NCBI GenBank assembly: GCA_037975125.1
Contig: CM075853.1
Span: 41,297,124 to 41,361,123, forward strand
Length of the DNA stretch: 64,000 nucleotides
Origin: Latrodectus hesperus
Taxonomy: Eukaryota > Arthropoda > Arachnida > Araneae > Theridiidae
Direction: 5' to 3'
Part shown: piece after piece, positions 30,014-43,660 of the stretch
How the letters are laid out: every line of letters begins with the position of its first letter
How positions within the stretch are numbered: the first letter of the stretch is position 1
Notes under the pieces: generated by a model
Seen by the model: the letters and a program-made list of their open reading frames with translations, nothing else
Databases searched by the model: none
What the model was told of the DNA's origin: nothing
Translations under genes and position numbers: made by a program

Positions 30014-32756
30014 AATTAAATAAATTGTAATTAAGGAGTAAAGAACAAAACCATTTTTTCAGTAAAAGCAATTAATTTTAGTTTATATTAAAATCATAAC
30101 TGCATAAAATAAAAACAATATAAAGTTATAAAGTACATTTTTTATGTTTATGCTTTTTTATTTACTTATAGGTTTATAGAATTTCATAACATATTTATGA
30201 TACAATGCTTTTGCAAATTCTTCAAGCTAGATGTCTTAAATTATTGTAAATTTTTCAACGTCAAAGAGTTTCCAGTGAAAAAATCAAGAAATGTTCTACA
30301 ATTGAGGAATAACCTTATTTGATTAACATTTTTTTAGATTAAAGTACTATACAAATATTATATTGATATTTAGAACACTATAAAATTTATTTATTTTTCC
30401 AAAAATAACAAAACTTTAAAATAATGTTCATACATTTTCAATTCCTTTGTGAGGTTATATCATAAGCTAATTAGATTCTAACATAAGCAAATAGCAGAAA
30501 ACTTTGCAAATAAGAGAAATGAAAAATAAGTAATTAATCAAAAACATTTTTTCGATTATAAGTAACTGTTTGCTCAGAATTGCTCGCATAGATCAGTTAG
30601 AATGTTTTTCCCACCGTTAATTAACTCCAAAGATTGCGTGATCACGAGATATAATTACGTGCACTTTTCACGAATATTTCGTACTAAAAGAGAAAGCTGT
30701 TACGAAAGAATCTACCATTTATGGTCACTTTTGTATACTTTATGAGTTTTTCGACGTAAGACTGTGAAAGTTTTTGACAAAAAATTACTTTCTTCAATTG
30801 ATTTTAAATTATTTGCTGATATATTATATTAAGAAGCTTTATTTATTTTTTCTTATGAAACTGTTGATATCAGTACACGGAGAATGCTGAGAAAATATTA
30901 TATTTATTTATGTTTTATTTTCTTAAAAGTGATTAAAAATTACATCATTTCATGAGTAAGCTTTGAAATAAAATTTTAATGGATCATGCAATCATAATAG
31001 ATTTTGTGAAAATATTATTACGTATTCGTAAGTTATAAAATAATATTTGAAATCCCAAAGCACTAAACAAATTTATTATTATTTGATGAAGTTCAAATTT
31101 CTAAATTAGTAACATTTTTGAATAGATAATGTAGACAACTAATGCTTTGATAAAATTTTAATTTCTTGAGTAACTAATTGATTCTTAAATACAAATATTG
31201 ATGTTCATGTAGAATGTGATTAATCGAACTATCCCTAAGGTTATTTATTAAATGTGTGTTTAAATACTCGAAAATTGTATAATCTAAAAAAATTCTTGTT
31301 GATACCTTAAGCTAAAATAAAGGATGGTGAATGCTTCAATTATTTAATGATCGCAAATGTATTTTAAAAAATCTTCCCATATGAATCTTTATATTATGTC
31401 ATGCATATTATGTTAATATTAGTAACCATTTGTTTTATGTATAAAACTAAATATATAATAAATTAATCGCTTACATTTGATAACTAAATCAATTTATCTA
31501 GAAAATTTAAAATTTATAAAACATAAGCCACACTTTGTTGCTTGTATATTTCTTTAAGTTTGATATACAAAATAATAAGTTAAAATTGCAAAACTAAATA
31601 ATAATCCTTAATTATCATTATGTATTTTACTCAAAATGCTGTAGCAATAATTATGTAATATTTAAAATTAATTTTCATTGTTTGACTAAATATTTATATA
31701 ATTTAGAAAATATTAAATAAATTTGAACTTATTTCTAATCTCTGCAATCTTTTATCCCAATAAAGTGTACTCTTATAGCTATTAATAAACTTTTTTTTAT
31801 ATAAATGTACAGATTTTTAAATTTCTTTATTTTTTATATTGTAATGTAATTTATATTTTCTGCGCTGTTGAAATTTTTATAAATAAGATATTTATTTTAA
31901 AATTAGTTTTATATTAAAATATTTAAGTTTCGTCACTGAAGCTATTCTCCATAATTTCAATTTATTTTTGCTTGAAAAGTTCATTTTTTCATTGACTTTT
32001 ATTCTTTTAGGAACAAACTATAGAAAAAGTAATGGCTAATTTTATGATTTTTTTTATTTAACTCTTAGTTTTAAATAATGAAATTCAATTGAAAATTTAA
32101 ATAGAAGAAGTTGAATATACATTTCATAGATGGTATTATTCCCCAATTGAAACAATATTTCATATCATTTATGAAAAGATGGAGCAATATTAAAATAATT
32201 AAGTTCTGGATTGTTGAAATTCATTTAGATATCTATAAAAAATGTCTTTAATGTTCATGTTTTATTCTGTGTCAGTTATGTTTGTGAATTAAATATAAAG
32301 TTACTGTTGCCATATAGTATATCCATAATATTTTATAAATTTCTAAACAAGTTAATTAATGTTAATTGAATATCACTAAATTCATATTGAGAATAGAAAT
32401 TACAATTAAAAAGCAATAATTAGTTATCAAATGATAGAATAAACGTAATCTAATAAACTAAACTATTTAATTGAAAATATACGTTGCTTGGGTGTGATAG
32501 ATGATTTTGCTTCCATTTCTTAAAAGGTAGATAAGGGTAGATGATGCATCAATGAATGTTATATGTCATATCAAATGTAATTTTACTCAAGTTTTTAAAT
32601 ATTTATATAATCTAAGCTAGAAATTTATCGTCCTTATGTAATTCTGAAACTTATTCGCTAATGGGTGGATAAAGATGGTGCTGTATTGGAGGGGATCTTT
32701 TCAAAGCTTAATGATCATAAGTGACAACTACATGTTGATTAAAATCCATCTTCTAG

Positions 32757-32878
32757 CCAAAACCTTTTTATTATAATTTTCATCCAATAAATGATAAAGT
32801 GGCCGAGAAATTTCTAACCAAAACCTTTTTATTATAACTTTTATCCAATAAATGATAAAGTGGCCGAGAAATTTCTAA
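32757..32878 (+). repeat. 61-bp tandem duplication, two copies
   Basis: The unit starting CCAAAACCTTTTTATTATAA is repeated head to tail with period 61. The copies differ at about two positions (TTTTC versus CTTTT region). No coding sense was recognised. Confidence 0.95.
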
Positions 32879-35800
32879 TGAATAGGACCATATGCTGTCA
32901 CCCAATTACAACAGTCATTCAGTTAGGATAAATGGAAACCCAGCTCTCTGATTTAATTTAGGATTTATCCATTTAGACTTTATTCGGGAAGACTTCCAAG
33001 CGCTCTACGATGAAATATGAAGCTGATTAGTCTTCACCGAATGTACTTAAAATGTCACACTCGAGAATTTATATTGTAGCTGAAAATATATATAGGTTAT
33101 CTTTGAAGTGTATCGTCTTCGCGTGTTTTAGTCACTTTAGATTAATCTAATTCCTTTAACAAAATTGAATATAAATTACGAAAAATTTAGGATGCACGTA
33201 ATAATGAAAAATTTATCGTGAAATATGGAATGATGAAAAATCATTAAATATCGTTATATAAAGCAAATTTCATTACATATACTAAATTTGATCTCGGATT
33301 ACTAATTGAAAAATGTTTAACAAACTCTGAATAAAAAATGAAGAAGTATAATATCAAGTCAATGTAATTGAAAAATGAGTGAAGTATAAAAACGTATCAA
33401 ACAAAAAAGTAATACAATTTTATTATATTTTTAATAAATTATGAATTTCTGGAAACGTGTTAATATATGTTGCTTACACTACCATCACACACTGATGAAA
33501 ATATTTTTTCATTTGATGAAATTTATTTTAACTTTGAAAAATGAGTTACGTTATATTAAAAAAATATCAACTGTTAAATATTAGACATTGCTTTCACTTG
33601 TTTAATGGGGACATTTCAAATTAGAACTTGCTATGTAAGTAGTAAAAAATAAAAGGATAAAAGACAGAGAATGTTTATCTGTAACTGCTGATCATTAAAA
33701 TTGAGACACATAGAAGAAGGCATGCAGTAAACGTGATGTTTGCACAGTATTAATTAGATACTGTGATATACAAATAATTAACTTACCAAAATGAATGTTT
33801 AAAATACGGAATTGTGGGAGATACACAAATGTGCTTAAAGATAAAAATAATTACAGCAAGTTTCTCACTGAACTTGAAATGCATTTGAAAGTTAAGTTTC
33901 AAACTAATTATTGGTGGAGAACTGTTTTGACATTTCATATAGGAAGGCTTATCAGTATATTTTTAATTTTGATAGGGGTGAAGTTGTAATTAATGGATTT
34001 TGCAGTTTATTGCTTCGCATGAATTTTTGCATACGATATTACTTGCAGAATTGGAATCGATGGTTTAAAATATATTTTACGAAATGACCACTTCAACTGA
34101 AACCGAGATGGCAACTATGAGCCCCGCGTAAACTCAACGAATCTTACAATCATATCAAGAGTCCTGATTGCAGTTTCGTGATCTTTTACAATAAGAGCAT
34201 CTTCATGTTTATTTCAATGACGTTACTAGCAGAATAAATTGCAAACTCTACGATTATGGATTTGACGGCTCTGCATACTACATCACAATTCAGAGTCTTA
34301 AAATATATTATCAATAACGAATTTGTGTAAACAAACATGGTGTAATGACATTTTTTCAAGTTAATACCGCTTTTGTTAAGAGTTTTATGGACAAAATTCT
34401 ATGTTTGATGACATCTTGGAGACAACAATTCAATTCAAAATGTACGTTGATATCTTATAAGCGGGCAGTTAGAATTTCGTTCATCACTCGAAATGATATA
34501 CGGAGTACCATAGAATGTAAATGATTATTTCTTGTCCGTATTGCCAGAACTTTGGTCAGTAGCTGTTTTATTTACTTATTTTTTTGTATTAAAGGCAGTA
34601 GTTCTACGAATGCTATTCTTCAGAAGAAGGATGCGGGATCGTTTGTTGACAGTATTATTGTCTTTCCTTGATACAGAATACGCTCTGCTGCTTTCTCGTC
34701 AAGCATGTTATTCAGATGATTCATTAATAATTTGTGCTTGGTTAATGGTTGCAGTGTTAACCAAACATTATGAAATCAATTGTTAATTAAAATTTAATTA
34801 AACAGAAAATTTTAAATCCTGTACTTTTCATAAAAGATAGAGTACGTGTGTAAGTATAATTTTGTTAATGATTGCTTAATTGAATTTCAGACTTTGTAAA
34901 ATCTTGGTAATTACTCAAAACATTCTTAGTTATTGAAAAATTTTGTATAAATTTTCCTTAATATACTTTTTGTTTGCATACAATTAAAGTTGAAAAAATA
35001 ATGATTTGAAATAGGGTAATATGGGTAATATGGTTGTTCGAAACAACATAAATGTTACTTTTTCAAATATTTATCGAACACGTATGATTGAAAATATTAG
35101 CTTTGGAATAAGAAACCATAGTTTAAAACAAATCTAGCTAACAGATAATATTTTATTTATGTTATTTCTATTTGAATAAACAATTTCAATGAGAAGATTC
35201 TAAGTTCAATTATATTTCGTTATTTTAGTTTATTATAATAAATAAAATCCATGTATTTGCATGTATATGCTAACATTCATTAAAATGCTTAAAAATTGAT
35301 TAGTGAAATGAGGAAACATTTTAATCTTTCAAAATGGAAATGTTTCACGATAACACTATGTTCATAACTTTGAATTTTGGTAACTTTATGTAGTTATTTT
35401 TAAAAACTATTTATACTTATAAAATTTAATTTAAAAAAGCTTTTACAAGTTAAATTAACATTTCTTGCTTTGGAGTTATAAAATGAAATCAATGATGAAT
35501 TAGAGCGAATCAAACTAAGGAATTTTTATTAATGTTTTATTTATACACAAAGTGGAATGTTTTAGCCTAAATAAGACAAATGTTGATGCAAATGTGAAGA
35601 AAGAATTACAGTAATTACATTATTTTCAAAATGTAAATTTCATATTTTATAATGTATGAAATTCGAATGTAATTTCAAAATTTATTTGTTTACTATTTTG
35701 GAGAGGAATTCTTATGCTCAAAAATTCGGTTTGATTTCTTGAAAATTTTATTTGAAATATTAAAATTTTAATCTTTCTCACATATTAATTATTCTTTCAA

Positions 35801-36054
35801 TGTTTAATATTTTTTTAGATTTAGATTAGATAAAATTAACAATTTCTGCAACTCTTTCACACATTTATTTGCAAATTTATGTATTGATATTAATAAAGTT
35901 TATAAAATTAATTTAATTCCAAGTGGTTCATATTTACAATTTTTCCGTAAAATTTACATTTTTTAAGCATTTTAAAATTAAAAAAGTAATGTACTAGATT
36001 TAATTATCCAAATGTTTTCATTGAAGCTAAGAAAAAAGTTAGTAAAGTCTACGA

Positions 36055-36108
36055 AGTTATATTTTTGGTTTAGTTTAGCTTTTTGGAAACTAAACCAAAA
36101 ATATAACT
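36055..36108. repeat. Perfect 22-bp inverted repeat, 10-base loop
   Basis: The arm 36055-36076 (AGTTATATTTTTGGTTTAGT plus TT) is matched exactly in inverse by 36087-36108. The loop is AGCTTTTTGG. It could form a hairpin in DNA or RNA. There is no TA-flanked TIR structure around it that I can define. Confidence 0.95.
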
Positions 36109-36651
36109 AAGTAATGCATGTCGTTTGAAATAAAAAATGGTGAATTGGTCATTGCTGAAATGAGAAAGCATGAGAAGGCTTATAATGGTTAAGAGTAGTG
36201 CTGTGGTGTAAATCGGTATAAGTGTTAGGTGTTGACCTTTTCCCTAAATTAAAAAAAATCATATTTTATATTATTTTCAAAATAATTTAGATATAAAAAT
36301 CAGACAAGGATGTCGGATATTATTTGTTGCTTATATAGTGTGATCTATAATTTATGTTATATAAAAATTGAAATATCTTAACTTTAACGAATTTCCTTAA
36401 AATTTTGATCTTTCTTAAATTAAATTTGAGCTCACTCCAGTTAATAATTTGAATTGAAATGTAAAATTTTAGAAGAGATTCACACTTCAATTTTTAAATT
36501 TCAATTCACACTTCAATTTTTATTTTTTGCTTTCAATTTTTAAATTATTTGTCTTAAAAATAAACATATTTGTAACAAACTTTCCACATTTATTATCAAG
36601 GAACAGATTTATCGAGTCTTTTCTTTCTTACTGATCCACTTTTAACACTGA

Positions 36652-36754
<103 letters not shown>

Positions 36755-37773
36755 ATAGATAAAGATATATAATTAGGTTTAATGTTAACTTTTAAACATT
36801 GAAATTATTCTAGTATCACAATACACAAACGTTTTAAGAAATAACCATTCATACATTTTATTGACAAATAAATTGTTATTTTTATTACTTAATTTTTATT
36901 TTTGACAGATATTACAGATTGCTGTTATTGTCTTTGTCTTGTTTATGACGTGCATAAGAACTGAAATAGATTGAGCTTTAGGTTCTCAAAACTTCTTGAT
37001 CTATCTCCTAACCTTTTGTTGAGATATTACGAGTAAATTGCATTAATACCTGTGCTATTAACCCATATAAAATTGTGTGGAAATAATAAATTGCTTGTTT
37101 CAAATTTTATTTTTAATTTGAGCATATTAATTGTCAGTTTCTGAAAAAAGTATAAGAATGTACCTAGAATTTAGTGTGAGAAAAAGTTCACAGTTCTCGA
37201 TGATCTATCTAAAATCTATCTGTCAAATAAAAATATTTATGACTCCACAAATATGATTAAGTTGTCATCATTTGTGTCATGTTAAGTGAATGCAGAAATA
37301 AATAAAATTATAACCAAAATACACCTAAATTACTTTAACAATTGTAGATTTTTAAAAATTGTGAAACTTGTTTATTGCATATGTAAATTCAATTGTTATT
37401 CACTAATCTTAAGAAGAATGTCGTATGTTTATTCAATATCGTGTCATTAACATTCCCTTCGGCAGTAAAACATAAGTGACTAATTAATGAAAATAGTTTT
37501 AATTTATTAAGGGTCTATTCAAAATTTCCTTATAACTTCTATTCAATTGGTTATGAATATTTTACTGTATGTGTCTCCTAACTTATTTTATTTTTCTATG
37601 TGACTTGTGTAGAAAAATACAATTTATATACGTTACTAGTTTACACGCCTTAAATTTAAGATTCACTCGTTGTTTGGTAATTAATTAACTCTTTCACTAA
37701 TGTTTAAACAGTTCGCACATCAGCAGCAATGTAGCTTAGATATAATTAACTTATTTAAGCAAATTTTATGAAT

Positions 37774-37799
37774 ACACACACACTCTCTCTCTCTCTCTT
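37774..37799 (+). repeat. Compound (AC)n(TC)n microsatellite
   Basis: About five AC units followed by about eight CT units. It is one of very few simple repeats here that are not TA. Confidence 0.9.
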
Positions 37800-39817
37800 T
37801 GAGTATTTAAAATTCCTTGTATACCTGAAAATCTAATACACAGTATTTTAATATAATTCCTGTATTCTCAGTTTAAACAAATATTGTTTGATGAATTATA
37901 TATAAGCGTCTTTTATATATTTAAAATATTTATAGTAAAATATCTAACTCTCTTTGTGAAATAATATCACGTTATTCGCAAATTATCTCATACTATCCAT
38001 GCATTACTCACATTATATCTTCTCTTTCCTTCAACTAGTTGACAAAAATGGATGTTTTTTATTTTTAATTTATAGTCCATGGCAATTAAATTTCAGTCAC
38101 TAAATAAGTATCACCATAAACGGAAGATATTTATTTCTAGAAACTCAAATATAAAGTAAATTGTCGGTTATATCTACATATAAATGGTTCCATATATCCT
38201 CAACAGATTTCTCATGTAAGCGAAATAATAACTATATATAAGCAAACGCTTATGACAAAAAACATTGCCTACTCATACTAAATCAGATACTATAACAATT
38301 ATCAGCTCAAAAATTTACTAATGATGAGCTAAAAGGGCTCTTATTATCACATATCCATGGTCTTTGACTGCATGCAAAATATTGTCTGACGCAGTTTAAT
38401 ATTTCATTTACTCTTAATTTTGGCCACTGTGCAAAAAGTCGGATTTTCAAGTCACATTCAAAATATCAGTTGTTTTGTTCTTCATGCTCATTTACCAGAT
38501 CTTTCTATTATATTTGGAAATAATAAATGGCTTTGTGACTACTGTTTGGTGTATTTTATTCTTTAATATCTAACTTTGGTCTTAATGTAGTAGCTAATGA
38601 TTCTATTTGGACGCACATTCAAAATATCATTCATATGTTATATAGCCAAGGAATATACCCATTTCAGCACTTGTACTTAGTAAAACATTCTTATTTGCAT
38701 GTTATTGGCATTAAAAACAAATGGAAATATAGCTCTGTATCTTTTGTTCTATAAAACAGAAGTAATTTTTGAAAAGAATATCAGAGAATAATATGACTGA
38801 ATAACTCAAATAAATAAAAAATTTTAACAGTATTTATCAAAATTGTTGATAGTAATATTTGACCCAGTTTTGAGACTTCTTTAAAAAAAGCTCTGTCACT
38901 CAATATAATAAATAAAATAAAAACTGAAATATGTTACACACAAGTGTAAAATAATGACATTTGATTTTATTGTCACTCAACAATCCCTTTTGCAATTTAG
39001 AAGTAATTTAGTGGATACACACATTTTGAGCTGGAATCAAAACGTGGAAAATCTCTTACAGCTGCCAATTTAGAACGTTGATTAATGTATAAAATTGTCC
39101 CATAAAATCTACTAATCATGAAAATTATTAAAATTGCTTCGCTTAAAATAGTGCTTTTTCCGTTTCAGATAAGGTTGTTACTTTTATTAGTTTATATGTA
39201 TTTTTTAAATATTTGTACATCATATGTGTATTTAAATTAAGATTAGAAACATTATAGGCTAATGTTTGCTTCCTATCAATGTTTACTTTACTTCTTTTTA
39301 ATAAAATTTAGTAAATTTGCAGAATAATCAAACTGTTATTTTATTTTTTGAATTCCGAGTTTTTTGACAAAGTTAAGTTGTAATGTTATTAAAAATTTGA
39401 GATAAAAATTACATTTCCATCAAAACAAAAATTGTATTTAAAGAATCTGAATAGTTAAATTAATTTACTATAACTTAATTATCTTCATATATGTATAAAT
39501 GATGGAATAATGGTAACTATGTATCAAATTTACAATAAGAAAATATTTGTTTTTCGAAGACCTTTAAAAATTATAATATAAGTAAGTCATTCCTTCAATT
39601 ACATTTTTAAATACATTTTACAATTTTTTATGAAGAAATTTACAATCTATAAACATAACTCTTTTTATATTTGAATGTATACCATCTTTGCTTATATTAT
39701 TTCATGTTTGCTTCAAAATAATTTTGCTTTAAAAATGCGATGACATCTGTAAAATCTGATAAACTTAACATATACGGTGAGTAAATTTGTATTTGTATTG
39801 CACAAGCATGGGGTCAT

Positions 39818-40153
39818 TTGATTTTGGATTTATATATTAAATGTCAGACTGTCACTTTCTTAAAATCATTAGATATCAGTCTTCAGAAAGTGAATAGAAC
39901 TTATTTAAAAATCAAAAATGTAATAATAGACTCTTACTATATGCGATCTGTATTCAAGTATTTCCTTCATATCCAAAATTCTTCTTTTGTGAAAAACGAA
40001 TCTCTCCAAAAAGAACTGGATTACATTAGGAAGCATTATTTTTCTTCTTCAGAAAATCTTTTTCATTCTACGTGTAGAAGGTCTAAAATAAATGGATTAA
40101 AATTAGTCATGAAATCAAAAGAAAAACAAACGTACATTTTCAGCGTTTATTAA
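39818..40153 (+). CDS. Unrecognised 111-codon open frame, possibly chance
   Basis: An open frame with no repeat content, the longest such frame in the window outside transposons and TA arrays. The product would be Lys/Ser/Tyr-rich and basic (for example LDYIRKHYFSSSENLFHSTCRRSK near residues 67-90), with no signal peptide, membrane segment or motif that I recognise. Given how common stop codons are at this base composition, about one frame this long is expected by chance in 64 kb. A GTGAGT donor-like site lies just upstream at 39777. I list it only so that it can be tested. Confidence 0.15.
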   Translation: MILDLYIKCQTVTFLKSLDISLQKVNRTYLKIKNVIIDSYYMRSVFKYFLHIQNSSFVKNESLQKELDYIRKHYFSSSENLFHSTCRRSKINGLKLVMKSKEKQTYIFSVY

Positions 40154-41055
40154 ATAAAATGAAAAACAATTATTTTTTCAAATAAGGTTGATTATAATTT
40201 CCAAATGTTAAATTATTTTACGAATATAAAAATAAACTACAAAACGTGAGCTTCTAATAAGAATAAGAAATAACTGCTAAATAAGAACTTCAATTTTAAA
40301 TGCAGTAAACATAGAGATAATTTTTTGTTAGTAATATACTTATTAACGGAATAAAAAAAGTGAACTGTATTCGTGTAATTGCAAATTCAACTCAGAAATG
40401 TTTTAATGTATCCTCATAAAAATACAAGAGGGCATTTTTTTAAATTTATTGTTAATAAATAAATGATGTTATTTATTGAAGAAAACAATAATTTCTTAGC
40501 CTATATAAATGTACAGTATTTAGAAATATGAGTATTATAAATTTAATAAGAGTATTCATTTACTTCTTTAAAATAGTTTGCAATTCTGGTTATTATCTCA
40601 TTTATTCTCTATTATTCTCATTAAGCATTCTTTAGTGAATTTTAAAAACATTAACATAAATAAAGATGTATGTCTGTTGTGTATGTGTAAATGTTACTAG
40701 TTAATGTTGCTCAATACACATGAACAAACACTATTACGTTATTGCTCAGAAATTGAGTACACATTCAACAGTACTAAAATAAAAGCTTTTGACTGAGAAC
40801 AAGATAGAATAGGGCTCACAAAACGTAATGGAGGGAAACTTTTTAATTAAAATGCATTATATATAAATTAGTTGATTGATGTTAGCATACATAGAAAAAG
40901 TGTTGCGCAACTCTGTAATGTGATAAAGTATTTATCAAAGTTTAGTCTTCAAAATTTAACAAGTCAAATTACTTCACATTAAATATTTAATGAAAGGAAT
41001 AAATAAATCAAAATTATTCCACTCAGATCATGAAATAAAGAATACATAAATGCGA

Positions 41056-41184
<129 letters not shown>

Positions 41185-41383
41185 ATAGAAAATTGTAAAT
41201 TATAAAAAGTGAAAAATCATTGTTTATTATATTGTCAATCATGTCAAAGATACGGCCCACGGGCCACATCTGGCCCCCGACCTCTATCAATAAGAATGCG
41301 ATTGCAATGCGTCACAGGTCAGCACGTACCTAAATAAGCAAGAGAGATAGACAGTAGCTCTATCTCTTAGCAACAAGCAGAGA

Positions 41384-41397
41384 TACTCTATTATTTT
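41384..41397 (+). repeat. Target-site duplication, left copy
   Basis: TACTCTATTATTTT, identical to 42218-42231. The sequence outside the two copies is continuous hAT leader. Confidence 0.9.
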
Positions 41398-42217
41398 CTT
41401 CTTCTTCTTAAAAATTGAGTTTGTATGTCATTGGGCACCTCTGCTTTTATCAGCATTTTGTACCGTTAACTCCAAACCCAATGTTTCCTAGTTCCAATTG
41501 CTCGGGTCACCCACTTTACTAATAAAGTCCGATAACCATTTAATGGAGTCTAGGTGTAAATCTCTAGTATGGATGAAGCCTAAAGAAGTTAATTTAGGGA
41601 GGGCAAGAGCCTCACATTCGTAAATGACATGCTCTGCCGTTTCCTCTTGCAAATGACATTTCCAGCAGATAAGGTCTTGCTGAAATAGTCCCATCTTGTC
41701 AGAAAGTCAGTCATGCTAGGAATAGCTCCCTGACTTTCACCAGAAGAAGATGGTTTAGAGGTCATTTCTACCTCAAGTGAAGGATTCATTGCTGCCCCTT
41801 TACAAGATTACCTCTGAGTTCCCTTGTCTTTTCAGCAAGGTCTACTTTAGAGGCTTCACCTGCAAATGCAGAAAGGTTTGTTACTTCTTGTGTCTTTTCA
41901 ACCACAAGTTAACAAGTAAAAAAGCTCAGGTAATATAAGTCCACCCAGCATTGCCTGAGTTACTGGGCAAAGCAAATTACTCTAGAAGTTCGCCAAGCAA
42001 CTAGAGGCTCCGTTAAGACACCATAACCGCGGTGCCAATTAGCCCTAGGCACGGATTGCATAACACCAGGATTTACGGGAGCTGGTTCGCGGCCTCTGAT
42101 TCTATATTCAAGGCTATCCTGTCATTCCTACAGGACATTCGGCTATCCACCACCTGCCGACGCGCCTGGTGGCTGTGCTCAAGCCTCAGGAAGGTACACG
42201 TACCCCCTGGTTCCAGG
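41398..42217 (-). mobile_element. Short non-LTR retrotransposon copy, internally deleted, inside the hAT
   Basis: An 820-bp insertion flanked by an identical 14-bp target-site duplication, TACTCTATTATTTT, at 41384-41397 and 42218-42231. The plus-strand sequence just inside the left duplication is CTTCTTCTTCTT, so on the minus strand the element ends in an (AAG)n tail, a LINE-style 3' end. The 5' half (about 41800-42217) is GC-rich and non-coding. The 3' half encodes the end of a LINE ORF2. The copy is too short for a full LINE and combines a leader with the extreme 3' end, so it is internally deleted or a non-autonomous derivative. Confidence 0.82.
41488..41789 (-). pseudogene. LINE ORF remnant: ORF2 C-terminus fused to another N-terminal segment
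   Basis: The minus-strand frame 41694-41488 reads MGLFQQDLICWKCHLQEETAEHVIYECEAL and ends SKVGDPSNWN. This is the post-RNase H tail of arthropod non-LTR ORF2, with the zinc-knuckle pattern CxxCxxxxExxEHxxxxC. Upstream, in a second overlapping frame (41789-41589), a Ser-rich start, MNPSLEVEMTSKPSSSGES, reads into the same DNA in a different frame. My interpretation is that an ORF1 or 5' segment was joined to the end of ORF2 by a large internal deletion. Neither frame encodes an enzyme. The copy depends on full-length relatives elsewhere. Confidence 0.65.
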
Positions 42218-42231
42218 TACTCTATTATTTT
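42218..42231 (+). repeat. Target-site duplication, right copy
   Basis: TACTCTATTATTTT, identical to 41384-41397. Confidence 0.9.
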
Positions 42232-42492
42232 TGTTAAGAACAATAAAATCTTCCACGCAATTTGAGTGTAGACTAGAACACTCTTTATCTATATAAAAGA
42301 AGTGCGTCGGCGTGACATGGGTCAGTTGAGTCCAGTTAAATAAGGGATGCGTTCGGAGAAGGATTTTAGTTGCACTGAGAAGTAGTGATGGTGAAATCTA
42401 GTGATTGTGAATGTATGCATTTGTTTGTGTCGTATGTGTGTGATATCCATAATTGTTGTATCAAGTTCCCTGATTGTTATGACTTTGGCATA

Positions 42493-43660
42493 ATGTCACA
42501 GAAATATAAAGTTGATAGTGATTGCAGAGTTTTTGAGTCTAAATGGGAAATTGCATTTTTTTTCATAGAATGGAAAGGTAATCCACTGTGTTTGATTTGC
42601 AATCAAACAGTTGCTATTTGAAAGGAGTTTAACTTTAAGAGACACTATGATACGAATAATAAATCAAATTCGATTGTTATATTTAAAAAATAAGATGGAA
42701 CCCATTGTCTTCCTTAAAATCTGAACTTCCCGGTCAATAATCGATGTTACAGAAAGCGAAGATGCCCTGAAATCAAGTCTTATTATTACATTAGAAATCG
42801 TGAAGAGATTAAAACCTTTCAGTGATGGTGAATGTATTAAGATCTGTATGTTGAAAATTGCTGCTGTTTCACTTCCATTTCCAAAAATCAACAGTTCAAA
42901 CTATTTCGCTGCCAAGAAACACTCTTTCTTCAAGAATAAGTGATTTGTCTCAAAATTTGGTTCTTCAACTGAGGGAGAAAATTAAGGAATTTACAAACTT
43001 TTCACTGGTGGTTGACGAGAGCACTGATACTATAGATGCAGTTCAACTTGCTGCTACTGTTAATACGAGGCATTAACATTAACTTTGAACTAACTGAAGA
43101 AATATTATGCGTTCCTTTGACAAATATTACAACAGCAAATGTCATTTATTTTGCAATTGAGCATTTAATAGCAGAATATGAATTCGACTGGAATATACTT
43201 AGCAACACAACTACGGATGACGCACTTGCCATGGCTGGCAACCATTCGGGCGTTGTAACTACATTAAAACAGAAAACATCAGGGAATTTTGTGGAATTTC
43301 ACTGTATAATTCATCACGAATCTTTAGCATCCAAACATTTAAAAATGGACCATGTTATGCAACCTATAATTAAAATAGTAAGTTTTATAAGGAGCAGAGG
43401 ACTAAATCACCGACAGTGCAGGCAGTTTTTATAAGATTTGGACGAAAAGTTTTCTTATGTCCCTTATTTCATCGAAGCTCATTTGTTCAGTCAAGGATTA
43501 GTTTCTGAAATTTTTTTCATTACGTGATTCTATTTAGGCTTTCATATTAAAAAAAGGCAACCTACTTGATTATGACAATGACTGGTGGGTTGAGTGTGCC
43601 TTTTTGGTAGATATGAATAAACACTTGAGTTATCTGAATGTAAAGTTTATGAACGCTATC
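42493..43660 (+). pseudogene. hAT transposase relic, GTF2IRD2-type
   Basis: Begins at about 42493 with MSQKYKVDSDCRVFESKWE, then CLICNQTVA and, after a stop, FKRHYDT. Together these are the CxxC...HxxxxH zinc-finger start seen in GTF2IRD2-like and ZBED-like hAT proteins. Later frames give SLPRNTLSSRISDLSQNL (from about 42870) and FSLVVDESTDT, the first catalytic Asp region. The frame at 43036-43434 gives TTDDALAMAGNHSGVV and EFHCIIHHESLASKHL, ending IRSRGLNHRQCRQFL. A further frame gives DWWVECAFLVDMNKHLSYLN near 43580-43640. The order and spacing match the family. Stops and frameshifts are numerous and the hAT dimerisation tail is not visible. Inactive. Confidence 0.82.

Noticed and set aside
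34532..34786. 84-codon hydrophobic and Arg-rich frame with possible membrane segments
   Set aside because: No recognised family, no neighbouring coding evidence, and a length within chance. The hydrophobicity follows from T-rich codons.
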